Source: Candidatus Zixiibacteriota bacterium
GTDB taxonomy: Bacteria > Zixibacteria > MSB-5A5 > WJJR01 > JAJRUJ01
Reading direction: 5' to 3'
Assembly: GCA_020051695.1 (NCBI GenBank)
Contig: JAGVQM010000023.1
Location: 1 to 64,000, forward strand
DNA: 64,000 nt
Shown here: positions 18,346-25,708 of the stretch, piece by piece
Layout: each line of letters starts with the position of its first letter
How positions within the stretch are numbered: the first letter of the stretch is position 1
Position numbers and translations under genes: made by a program
Notes under the pieces: generated by a model
Database searches by the model: none
Seen by the model: the letters and a program-made list of their open reading frames with translations, nothing else
Told to the model about the DNA's origin: nothing

Positions 18346-18907
18346 GATAGAACCTCTCCGGTTTAAGTTCCTAAAGCCTTTCCATTATTTTCACGTCTCT
18401 AGTCTAATTCCGTCTCGCCTGGTCAATCTTTCACGGTTATTATCATTTTTGACATCGGCCGGGGTCAACTCATTCATAGATTCGTAAAATCCTTCATTGT
18501 TGAGTACACTACGAAAACCCCGATCTTATGTTCCGGTATTGCGGCGAAAAGCGATTTCAATGCCGGCGAATAGACGATTTCGCAGTTGCCCGCTATTTAG
18601 CATTATGGTAATATGGGTTACAAAAGAAAAAGGGCGCTGTTTCTATCCGCGCCGGAATTCATTGATTCATAATTAATTAATTTACTGGAGGCGGAGAGTG
18701 AATCGAATGGGCCTCAGGCGTACGAGTCCGCAGAGGCGATGCTTCGTTCGCCTCTGGCGGGCCCATCAATTGTCTGCCGGACATTCCAAGCCGGACGGTG
18801 CAAAATGGTGTTGAAAGTGGCGTGTGTCGTACAGAAGTAGCCGCGCCACGCTGAGTTCGGATCGTTCAAACCTGCGATGTTGCCCGACTTTTTGATCGCT
18901 TGGGGTA
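18346..18907. other. 560-base gap with one structured element
   Basis: No protein gene is convincing here. The most notable content is the nested hairpin at 18707-18766, listed separately. A 38-codon frame starting with GTG at 18698 has a good-looking GGAGGCGGAGAG upstream, but its product is basic, of low complexity and overlaps the hairpin, so I do not call it a gene. The 18360-18680 part is AT-rich and otherwise featureless. Confidence 0.5.
18707..18766. other. Nested long hairpin, possible RNA element
   Basis: An outer stem ATGGGCC (18707-18713) pairs with GGCCCAT (18760-18766). An inner perfect stem CAGAGGCGA pairs with TCGCCTCTG around the loop TGCTTCGT. There is no T-run after it. It lies alone in the gap and could be a small RNA, a repeat, or the leader of a short peptide. 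Confidence 0.4.
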
Positions 18908-19698
18908 CTAATCTTCAAATTCCCCGTTTTCGTTGATCTTCATTTGGTAGATGTTGGGTCCTCCTGTACCATACGAACTCGTCGACCCCACCACCATGAA
19001 ATGACCGTCCGCCATCAGGCACATCCCGCAGGCGATGTCATCACCGGTTCCACCCCAGTAGAATTCCACGTCGCTCCAGCCGCCGGTCTTGACCAGGTGG
19101 ATATCGTAATGTCCCGGCATGTCAGTTGTAGCCGGATTATATGCGGAGCCGCCGACCAGATACACGCCTGGTGCGACAGCGGCGATACAGGTCCCGGCTT
19201 GATATTGATAACAACTCCCCAGCGTCCGCTCCCAAAGCCGATTCCCCGATTCATCAATTCCCACCATATACATCTGGGTGCTTGCGGTGCCCGCGACCAC
19301 GAATCCTCCGTCCGGTGCGGCAATTAGCGCGGATCCTTCATCACGGCCGGTGACCCCGAATTCGCTTTCCCACTGGAGATCCCCTGAGCCGTCCGTCTTG
19401 AGCACATATAGCTGCTTGAAGTAAATCGGGTACAGTATCTTCCCGGCATATCCGGTGACGATATATCCGCCGTCACCGGCCTTAATCACCGCATTCCCGC
19501 GATTGGTGAAATCGCTGCCGTATTGTCGCTCCCAGATTATGTCCCCGTCTCCGTCCAGTCGGACGAGAAACACACTGCTGTGAAAACCGTCAACCGTCCT
19601 TTCTCCGGTAACGACGGCGCCGCCGTCATCGGTCGCCGCCGCTCCGCATCCTTCGTCGATGCCGGGATCGCCGAACGTCTTTTCCCATAGAGGGAATC
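18908..19698 (-). pseudogene. SBBP/PQQ-like propeller protein missing its 5' end
   Basis: An open frame with units such as RLDGDGDIIWERQYGS and VLKTDGSGDLQWESEFG, each followed by 'GGYIVTG'-like strands, the same repeat type as the protein at 2400-4052. The homology continues upstream of the first usable start (GTG at 19573): WEKTFGDPGIDEGCG and DDGGAVVTGERTVDGFH are in frame up to about 19690. There it meets a stop and a palindromic repeat (19699-19752). No signal peptide or start codon remains. A C-terminal sorting domain is also absent. It was most likely truncated when the repeat inserted or by an associated deletion. A shortened protein from the internal GTG cannot be excluded. Confidence 0.65.
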
Positions 19699-19752
19699 GT
19701 CGGGTTTCTCATTCCGTCCCGCTTTGCAGCAGGACGAAATTCGGAACCCGAC
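19699..19752. repeat. Palindromic repeat element at the break of the propeller gene
   Basis: Terminal inverted repeats GTCGGGTT and AACCCGAC enclose a second pair (ATTCCGTCC with GGACGAAAT, one mismatch) and a short loop. The compact nested palindrome without coding capacity resembles REP or MITE-like dispersed repeats. It coincides with the point where the adjoining gene loses homology. Confidence 0.6.
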
Positions 19753-19811
19753 CTACGCCACTTATCGGCGGCAAGCTCTTTCGTTTCCGTTAGTAATGTA
19801 TGATCGTGTAG

Positions 19812-20825
19812 TCAAATAAAATTCCCCACGGGCCAGCTGGGTACCGCGACCATCTCCAGGGATGAGTGCCGTCCGGCATCCAGTTCGATCGCGCCACGGG
19901 CGGCGATCATGGCCGCGTTGTCGGTGCAATATTCCGGCGGGGGAGACGAATAGGCCAAACCTGTTTGATCGGCAGCCCGTTTGGTCTGTTGTCGCAGGAG
20001 CGAATTGCAGGCCACGCCGCCGGCCAGCGCGACACCGACAGCATGATGCATCTGCGCGGCAAGGATCAGTTTCTCCACCAACACATCGACGATCGCCGCC
20101 TGAAACGAGGCAAAAAAATCGGGCAGTGATTCCGGGCGGGCGGTGTCGGGATGTTTCTCTAGATACATGGCCGCCGCTGTTTTCACGCCGGAAAACGAAA
20201 AATCGAGACTGTTTTCCTCCAGCCGCGCGCGCGGAAATTTGATCGTCGTGGGATCACCGCCACGCGCCAGTTGATCAATGGCCGCGCCCGCGGGATAGGG
20301 GAGTCCGACCAGTTTGCCGATTTTGTCCAGCGCCTCCCCGGCGGCGTCATCCCGGGTCTGGCCCAGCGTGGTGAATTTTTCCCAGCTTTCGACTCTGACC
20401 AGCGAAGTATGTCCGCCCGAAACAATCAAGGTCACGTGCGGGAAACCGAAATCCGGCGCGGCCAGCCGGTTGGATATTGCATGGCCCTCCAGATGGTTCA
20501 CTCCCACAAACGGCACACGAAGTGCGACCGACAAGCCCTTCGCATAAGCCACACCAACCAGCAGACAACCGATCAACCCCGGGCCACGGGTCACCGCGAT
20601 GCCGTCGATCTCCCTGCTGGTGATGCCGGCCTGCTCCAGCGCGGCGGTGAACAGCGGCTCGAGCCGGCTGAGATGTTCGCGCGAGGCCAGCTCGGGCACA
20701 ACGCCGCCATACTGGGCATGCACGGTCTGCGTGTAAATGATATTGGCTTTGACCCGGACCTGCCCGGCGACTACCGCGACCGCGGTCTCGTCGCAGGAGG
20801 TTTCAATACCGACAATAACCGACAT
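19812..20825 (-). CDS. tsaD: tRNA threonylcarbamoyladenosine transferase TsaD
   Basis: 337 residues, normal length for TsaD (Kae1/YgjD/Gcp). It transfers threonylcarbamoyl from TC-AMP to A37 of ANN-decoding tRNAs, together with TsaB and TsaE. The N-terminus GIETSCDETAVAVV is the family signature. The metal-binding histidines lie in NHLEGH near residue 110, followed by the ATPase-fold motif VTLIVSGGHTSLV. No tsaB or tsaE is nearby. It follows the YbbR-domain gene by four bases, so the two are co-transcribed. Confidence 0.97.
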   Translation of the reverse strand: MSVIVGIETSCDETAVAVVAGQVRVKANIIYTQTVHAQYGGVVPELASREHLSRLEPLFTAALEQAGITSREIDGIAVTRGPGLIGCLLVGVAYAKGLSVALRVPFVGVNHLEGHAISNRLAAPDFGFPHVTLIVSGGHTSLVRVESWEKFTTLGQTRDDAAGEALDKIGKLVGLPYPAGAAIDQLARGGDPTTIKFPRARLEENSLDFSFSGVKTAAAMYLEKHPDTARPESLPDFFASFQAAIVDVLVEKLILAAQMHHAVGVALAGGVACNSLLRQQTKRAADQTGLAYSSPPPEYCTDNAAMIAARGAIELDAGRHSSLEMVAVPSWPVGNFI

Positions 20826-20829
20826 GGGG

Positions 20830-21828
20830 TTAGCGTTGACGGCGCACGTGGACGGTGTCGGGCTGGATATCGATCAAATTGAATTCCGGCGGAATGTCCA
20901 CGAACAACCCGACCGGCCGAGGCCGGCTGTCGAAAGTCAGCGCATCGAGCGCTGCCGAGTCGGGAAATACCGTAACCAGAGTAGTATCGGCCGCCCCGAG
21001 GACGCGGACACCCCCGCCGATTTTGACCGTCACCGTGCGCGGCTCGGCGGAGAGCATGTTTCTGCCGCGCCTGGGCAGTTGGACCGGTACCCCGGGAATG
21101 GTTTTTTCGCCATACTGCTGGACATCCGCGAACAAGCGGCATTCATCAGTGTTCAACGTGACATTGAACATCGTGAACGGGGCGAGCTTTATTTTTGCAT
21201 CGACCGGGCCGGTCAGGTCGCTGAATGTCCGCGGCCGCGCCTGCACGCGCGCGATGTCCTTTACGACCCGGGACGGGCCGGTGACTACCGCGGAGTCCGG
21301 GCTGAGCACCTCCGGCCCGACCCGCAGGTAGCCCTGCCGGGGTTCATATGTACTGGTGGAAACAACCGGCACGGTTTTGCGCTGGAGCCGATCGATGTCG
21401 AGCTGGAAACTGGACAGTCCGGCAATGAACAGGAACTGCACGTTGGCGATGTTCAGCCGGGGGGTGTTATGCGCAAACAATTCGATCCAGGCCGGACCCG
21501 GCGTGGAATCGGTCAGATTGATCGGCCACACTCGTTCCTTGAACAATAGTGTCAGCAGGTTTTTGCCCGTGCCCCGGCAGCGCACGACAATATTATCCGG
21601 CGGCGGGGTGGCCAGGATCAGACTGTCCGCCAGACTTTCATAGATCAGGCGATAGCGTACATCGACTTCGTGTTCTTTTTCGGTGGCCACATGGAACCAC
21701 AGCAGAAAAGCCATCAGGATGGCCAGCAGCTTGATCCAGAAATTTTGCAGCACCCACTTCATAAGACGCCGGCGAAAAAACGGCCCACCACCCACCGGGG
21801 CCGTCCGGTCCAGTCGGATCTCAAGCAT
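20830..21828 (-). CDS. YbbR-domain (CdaR-like) membrane-anchored protein
   Basis: 332 residues. A short cytoplasmic N-terminus precedes one membrane span (FWIKLLAILMAFLLWFHVAT). The outside part carries YbbR repeats, with units such as RKTVPVVSTSTYEPRQGYLR ... VVTGPSRVV. In Firmicutes, YbbR/CdaR binds and regulates the diadenylate cyclase CdaA and is normally encoded beside it. Here no cdaA is adjacent, but the same window has a c-di-AMP riboswitch. The start at 21828 has GGGAG five bases upstream; a second ATG 22 codons later lacks one. The role in c-di-AMP control is inference. Confidence 0.8.
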   Translation of the reverse strand: MLEIRLDRTAPVGGGPFFRRRLMKWVLQNFWIKLLAILMAFLLWFHVATEKEHEVDVRYRLIYESLADSLILATPPPDNIVVRCRGTGKNLLTLLFKERVWPINLTDSTPGPAWIELFAHNTPRLNIANVQFLFIAGLSSFQLDIDRLQRKTVPVVSTSTYEPRQGYLRVGPEVLSPDSAVVTGPSRVVKDIARVQARPRTFSDLTGPVDAKIKLAPFTMFNVTLNTDECRLFADVQQYGEKTIPGVPVQLPRRGRNMLSAEPRTVTVKIGGGVRVLGAADTTLVTVFPDSAALDALTFDSRPRPVGLFVDIPPEFNLIDIQPDTVHVRRQR

Positions 21829-21854
21829 GTTCTCCCGATAATATCGGGCCTTGC

Positions 21855-22046
21855 TTATTTATTCGACCGTTCGACCACCTTTCCGATGGATAATTCGCCG
21901 TTATCAATCCGAATATTGAATCCGCATTCCGGGTTGGAACACACCCACGCCTTGTACCGGATCGTGGCCCCGTCGCGGCCGTAATCGGACAACGGCAACA
22001 AGACACCCTGATGGCATTTTTGGCATTCAGGAAATTGAACGCTCAA
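21855..22046 (-). CDS. Small zinc-ribbon protein
   Basis: 63 residues with two cysteine pairs, CQKC near the start and CSNPEC in the middle. They flank a beta-rich segment (GATIRYKAWV), a rubredoxin-like zinc ribbon. I chose the TTG at 22046 because GGAGGAGGGG lies at the right distance; starting further upstream would add a glycine-rich tail encoded by that same ribosome binding site. The function is unknown. It lies 26 bases upstream of the YbbR gene on the same strand, so it probably leads the ybbR-tsaD transcript. Confidence 0.65.
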   Translation of the reverse strand: MSVQFPECQKCHQGVLLPLSDYGRDGATIRYKAWVCSNPECGFNIRIDNGELSIGKVVERSNK

Positions 22047-22351
22047 CTGAACCCCTCCTCCCAATCCCCAAATCGGGGCTGGCAAACATAATCCTCCACC
22101 GCAAGTATGCTTGTTTCCCCGCGTCAGGTCAACGGTAATCTGGATAAGAGATTATCTTCAAATTCATTCACAGCAAACCGCCGCGGGTACCATAACCTGC
22201 AGCACGATGCATATTCGCCGGGTAAAATCAGGGAATTGCCCAACAGGAACGTGTTTGTAACATGAAGTCCGGTAAGGCGTTGCAAAATATTTTTTCGAAA
22301 TTAGGTTGCAGGCATCGCGTTTGCAAAATGGAAAAACAACAGGAGACGACA

Positions 22352-22525
22352 ATGACGAGGCGAATGATGAATCATCCTCAACCCCAACAGCAGGCTGACC
22401 GGCGGACATTGTGGCTGTTGTGTATCCTGATTGTCGCTGTATTCATGGCCCTGACGTTCGGCGAGGCCGACGGCGCCGGGCAAATAGTCGAGCAAAAAGC
22501 CGTTTTCCCTATTTCCTCCTTGTGA
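22352..22525 (+). CDS. Small single-span membrane protein
   Basis: 57 residues: a polar N-terminus rich in Gln and Arg (MNHPQPQQQADRR), one membrane span (TLWLLCILIVAVFMALTFG), and a short tail. ACAGGAG lies upstream at good spacing, and a strong terminator follows 35 bases after the stop, which together support a real short gene. There is no recognisable family. A regulatory or stress-related membrane peptide is possible but not shown. Confidence 0.5.
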   Translation: MTRRMMNHPQPQQQADRRTLWLLCILIVAVFMALTFGEADGAGQIVEQKAVFPISSL

Positions 22526-22560
22526 GTTACTTATTTTCGTTTCCCTTCCTCCCTGGCGAA

Positions 22561-22596
22561 GCGCCCCGGTAACAACCCGGGGCGCTTTGTTTTTTG
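22561..22596 (+). terminator. Rho-independent terminator
   Basis: A 9-bp stem, GCGCCCCGG with CCGGGGCGC, and a 7-base loop, followed by TTTGTTTTTT. The same stem sequence recurs in the terminator at 25659-25690. Confidence 0.85.
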
Positions 22597-22676
22597 GGTA
22601 AGCGCGGGGCACCGGATTCATGTTTTTCGCCGGCCGGTCGATGATAAGTAAAGAGCGAACGGTAAGGGGGAACATG

Positions 22677-23054
22677 ATGTCAGGGAAACCGGCAGTCGTA
22701 GTTGTCGATAACCACCCGGAAATCAGGGAAGTCCTCTCCGGGGTTTTAGAGGCACTCAGCTACAAAACCTATCGCGCGGACGGCTATGCCGAGGCGTTGC
22801 TGCAGATCGGCAACCCCGATGTGTGTGCGGTGGTTTCCGACGTGGAAATGGAGCCGAAGACGGGCTTTGACCTGCTGGCCACGTGCCGCCACGAGCATCC
22901 CCAGCTGCCGGTGATTCTGGTGTCGTCGTATGCCGACGGGGATATGCGCAAGCGCGCGTTGCTCGCCGGCGCGGCCCGCTTCCTGGCCAAACCGTTTTCC
23001 ATGGAAGAGTTGAACGACGCCTTGAATGAATGCGTACATCCGGTCCTGGCTTGA
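22677..23054 (+). CDS. Stand-alone response regulator receiver protein
   Basis: 125 residues forming one CheY-like receiver domain with no output domain. The acidic pocket is VVVVDNHPE, the phosphorylated aspartate is in VVSDVEMEP, the conserved Ser in LVSSYAD and the Lys in FLAKPFSMEEL. It probably relays a phosphate or binds a partner protein. Two adjacent ATGs follow AAGGGGG; the second has the better spacing. No histidine kinase is nearby. A terminator follows. Confidence 0.85.
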   Translation: MSGKPAVVVVDNHPEIREVLSGVLEALSYKTYRADGYAEALLQIGNPDVCAVVSDVEMEPKTGFDLLATCRHEHPQLPVILVSSYADGDMRKRALLAGAARFLAKPFSMEELNDALNECVHPVLA

Positions 23055-23088
23055 TCCGGCCGGTCGATACCGCCGGGAAAAAATAAAT

Positions 23089-23123
23089 GCCCCGCGGTCC
23101 TCCTGGACCGCTGGGGCTTTTTT
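23089..23123. terminator. Bidirectional terminator between convergent genes
   Basis: GCCCCGCGGTCC pairs with GGACCGCTGGGGC (one bulge) around TCCT, followed by six Ts on the plus strand. On the minus strand it is followed by ATTTATTTTTT, so it can also serve the TolB-like gene. Confidence 0.85.
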
Positions 23124-23141
23124 ATTGGCGGGAGGCCGCAA

Positions 23142-24122
23142 CTATTTGGAAAACGCCGGGAAATAATCGTTTCCCCCAAACGAAATTTGCTTCAATCCCT
23201 GTCCGGTGGTATCCACGACATGGATATTGCCGTCGTAATTGGAAAACGCCAGCCAGGCACCGTCCGGCGACCAGGAGATGGCGTTGGGCCGGGGTTGAAA
23301 GCCGGCGGTCGGGGTGAAGATTTTGCGTTTTTCCCGGGTGTCCGGGGAAACCAGATAAATGCAGTTATCCTCGTTGTGGATATAGGCGATCGTTTTGCCG
23401 TCCGGCGAGAACGCCGGACTGCCTGCGCCCGCGAATTTTGTCGCCTCGATTTCCAGTTCCGCCTGGGTACGGGTGATGCCCGTGCGCGGGACGATGACCA
23501 TCCCGATATTACGGACTTCCGTCGCTTTCTGGCCCTTGCTCAAGTGGATATAGGCCACGGTTTGCTTATCCGGCGACATCGTCGGCTGAATTCCGAGGTA
23601 CTCACCGGGCCCGGCGTTGTCCGGGGCCAGGCAGCGGGCGACCGTGCCGTTCCAGTTGCGGTACCAAATCCGGTACTCGGGCATGACTGAATTGGCTTTG
23701 GCCGCGGCGACATCATGGTGATAAACAAATAGCTGATCGTCCGCCGACCACTCGGCGTACGCCGATCCGAGGTCATCGGTAATGAACCACCAGAACTCCC
23801 GCTGGACCGAGTCGATGTGGGCGACAAAAATATCGTAACATTTGTGCCCGCCGCCGCCGCCGTCGGGATACTTGATGGTCACCTCACCCTGTCGGCTGAA
23901 CGCGATCCGTTGGCCGTCATTGGACCAGGAGACTTTGCCGGAGACATTTTCTCCCTTGAAAATTGGCCGGGGCGCGGTACCGTCGGCGTTCATCACCCAC
24001 AGGTTATTGTCCCGGACAAAGGCTATTTTCCAGGTCGGATCGGGTTTATATTCGCCGTAGGCCGGCAGGGCCAGCGCCAGCAGTACGATACTCAAAACAA
24101 CAATCGGCACCCGTAGTGACAT
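23142..24122 (-). CDS. Secreted TolB-like WD40 beta-propeller protein
   Basis: 326 residues with a signal peptide (VPIVVLSIVLLALALPAYG). At least five PD40/WD40-like repeats are visible, for example NLWVMNADGTAPRPIFKG, VSWSNDGQRIAFSRQGEV, AFSPDGKTIAYIHNEDN and SWSPDGAWLAFSNYDGN. These are the TolB-type blades found in TolB and in S9 peptidase propellers. There is no peptidase domain. The start ATG has GGGAGGAAAT upstream. It is probably a periplasmic binding or scaffold protein; no Tol-Pal genes are near, so it is not tolB itself. Confidence 0.8.
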   Translation of the reverse strand: MSLRVPIVVLSIVLLALALPAYGEYKPDPTWKIAFVRDNNLWVMNADGTAPRPIFKGENVSGKVSWSNDGQRIAFSRQGEVTIKYPDGGGGGHKCYDIFVAHIDSVQREFWWFITDDLGSAYAEWSADDQLFVYHHDVAAAKANSVMPEYRIWYRNWNGTVARCLAPDNAGPGEYLGIQPTMSPDKQTVAYIHLSKGQKATEVRNIGMVIVPRTGITRTQAELEIEATKFAGAGSPAFSPDGKTIAYIHNEDNCIYLVSPDTREKRKIFTPTAGFQPRPNAISWSPDGAWLAFSNYDGNIHVVDTTGQGLKQISFGGNDYFPAFSK

Positions 24123-24146
24123 GATTTCCTCCCGTTTGGCTGTCAC

Positions 24147-24470
24147 AGTTATGCTTGTTGTATCGACCGTTCATATCTGCTCAATCAGGGACGGGCTGCG
24201 CCCTGATCAATCCTAACCCGCTGCGACCGATTGGTTCCCGACCACCCCCTCAGCCGCCGGCGCGGCCTGTATATAGCATCTCCGCATTGCATTTTGCAAG
24301 CGCGGTAGGCGAAATCCCAGATGATTTTAGCGCCGCCCCGGCTTTTCGATGATAGGATGGCCGGTATGTGCATGTTTTCCAAGGTTATAACCGATTTCGT
24401 TCATCTCGGCCCGTTATTTGCAGTAGTCTGCCATGGCCGGGAAGCGGGTTTATAATCTGGAGGTCAGGAA
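24147..24470. other. Intergenic region upstream of the pilin genes
   Basis: About 320 bases between the leftward TolB-like gene and the first pilin. It should contain both promoters. I saw no clear consensus promoter, operator palindrome or small gene. Confidence 0.4.
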
Positions 24471-24923
24471 ATGGGTGCAGGTCGACGAAGATACAGGCCG
24501 GGACAGCGCGGGTTCACACTCATTGAATTAATGATCGTAGTCGTGATCATCAGCATCCTGGCTGCTTTGGCCATCCCGCGGATGATGGCGGTCAGTGTGC
24601 GGGCCAAGCAAGCCGAAGCCAAGGGTATTCTGAAACAGATCTATACCGAACAGCAGGCCTACCGGCAGTTATATGCACGGTATTTTATCCCCGGCGGGGT
24701 CGCCGACAAAAACAATCCGCATGTCTTCGCGCCCCTCTGTGTGGAAATCGCCTGGCCTGCGCGGTATGTCTATTCCATAACCACCGTTGACGCCGGGGTC
24801 GCCACGTTTACTGCGACAGCCACGGTCGCCAACCCCGGTCTGGACAGTGACGCGGCACCAGATACCTGGATCATTGACAATACAGGGATATTGTCCGCCT
24901 CAAGCGATGATGCGATCCAGTGA
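24471..24923 (+). CDS. Type IV pilin / GspG-like pseudopilin (first of two)
   Basis: 150 residues. A basic leader ends at the prepilin peptidase site G|FTLIELMIVVVIISILAALA, with Glu at position 5 of the mature protein. The long N-terminal helix then runs to about residue 70. The C-terminal half is a small beta-sheet with a conserved motif pair (FTATATVANPGLDSDAAPDT). A GGAGG-like site lies before the ATG. It resembles the second pilin downstream in both halves, so the two arose by duplication. No pilus assembly genes are in the window. Confidence 0.88.
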   Translation: MGAGRRRYRPGQRGFTLIELMIVVVIISILAALAIPRMMAVSVRAKQAEAKGILKQIYTEQQAYRQLYARYFIPGGVADKNNPHVFAPLCVEIAWPARYVYSITTVDAGVATFTATATVANPGLDSDAAPDTWIIDNTGILSASSDDAIQ

Positions 24924-25188
24924 TGTTCGAGGTCTTGCAAAATGCGATGTTCATGGCAAAATTCATTTAATCCCGGGAACAGAAAGTATGGTGTGTGTCC
25001 CATCCCGTTGTGCACCTCACCGAACCGGTGGGGGATGGCCATGGCACACAGCAGCTTGCCGGGGCCTTCACACTGCTGAAAAAAAGGACGAGATCACGGC
25101 ACAGGGTTTGCAATAAGCTCAGGCGGGAACAATACAGGGGAAAAGAAAACGAAAATAACCAAACACTAATCAACCTCAAGGAGGAAAG
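24924..25188. other. Spacer between the two pilin genes with a hairpin-rich leader
   Basis: 265 bases without a supported gene. The part from about 24990 to 25052 can fold: GTGTGTCCCATCCC pairs imperfectly with GGGGATGGCCATGGCACAC around a GC-rich inner hairpin. CAGCAG...CTGCTG follows near 25053-25080. It looks like a structured leader of the second pilin, but I recognise no known riboswitch in it. Confidence 0.4.
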
Positions 25189-25629
25189 ATGCTCACCAAG
25201 ATCAACAAACGGCGCAATCAAAAGGGGTTCACCCTTATTGAGTTGATGATCGTCGTGGTCATCATCGGCATCTTGGCTGCGTTGGCGATCCCTCGTTTCA
25301 TGGCCTCGACCACCCGGGCCAAGCAGTCGGAAGCAAAGGAAATTCTCAAACAAATCTATACCATGGAAGCCGCCTACCGGCAGGAATACGACTCCTACTG
25401 GGGTAACGGCATTTCCGCTGATGCGGCCAACCCGACCAACTTTGCCCGTATCGGTGTGGAAATCATGGCGAGTGCCCGGTACACCTATTCGCTGGTTTGT
25501 GCCCAGAACACATTCACGGCAACGGCAACTGTCGCCAACCCCGGCCTCGACGATGACGTCGCGCCGGATACCTGGACGATGGACGAAGGTGGCATTCTTT
25601 CTTGCACGTCGGACGATGCTGTAATCTGA
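25189..25629 (+). CDS. Type IV pilin / GspG-like pseudopilin (second of two)
   Basis: 146 residues with the prepilin site KG|FTLIELMIVVVIIGILAAL, Glu5, and the helix ending near ATRAKQ-like residues. The C-terminal beta part again carries FTATATVANPGLDDDVAPDT. It has an excellent ribosome binding site (AAGGAGGAAAG) and a strong terminator, so it is probably the better-expressed copy. It may be the major subunit of a pilus or of a type II-like secretion pseudopilus; sequence does not decide which. Confidence 0.9.
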   Translation: MLTKINKRRNQKGFTLIELMIVVVIIGILAALAIPRFMASTTRAKQSEAKEILKQIYTMEAAYRQEYDSYWGNGISADAANPTNFARIGVEIMASARYTYSLVCAQNTFTATATVANPGLDDDVAPDTWTMDEGGILSCTSDDAVI

Positions 25630-25658
25630 TGCGCATGTTGGTGTAGTGCCGAAAGAAA

Positions 25659-25690
25659 AGCGCCCCGGAAAATTCCCGGGGCGCTTTTTT
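25659..25690. terminator. Bidirectional terminator between pilin and leuS
   Basis: A 10-bp perfect stem, AGCGCCCCGG with CCGGGGCGCT, with T-rich tails on both sides. It ends both convergent transcripts. The stem core is identical to that at 22561-22585. Confidence 0.9.
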
Positions 25691-25708
25691 ATGCTGTACC
25701 GGCCGGCG

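Noticed and set aside
18698-18814. 38-codon GTG frame with GGAGGCGGAGAG upstream
   Set aside because: Basic, low-complexity product that overlaps the long hairpin; no support beyond the ribosome binding site.
24924-25188. Possible c-di-GMP or other riboswitch before the second pilin
   Set aside because: The hairpins do not show the conserved cores of the GEMM-I or GEMM-II classes, so only a structured spacer is reported.
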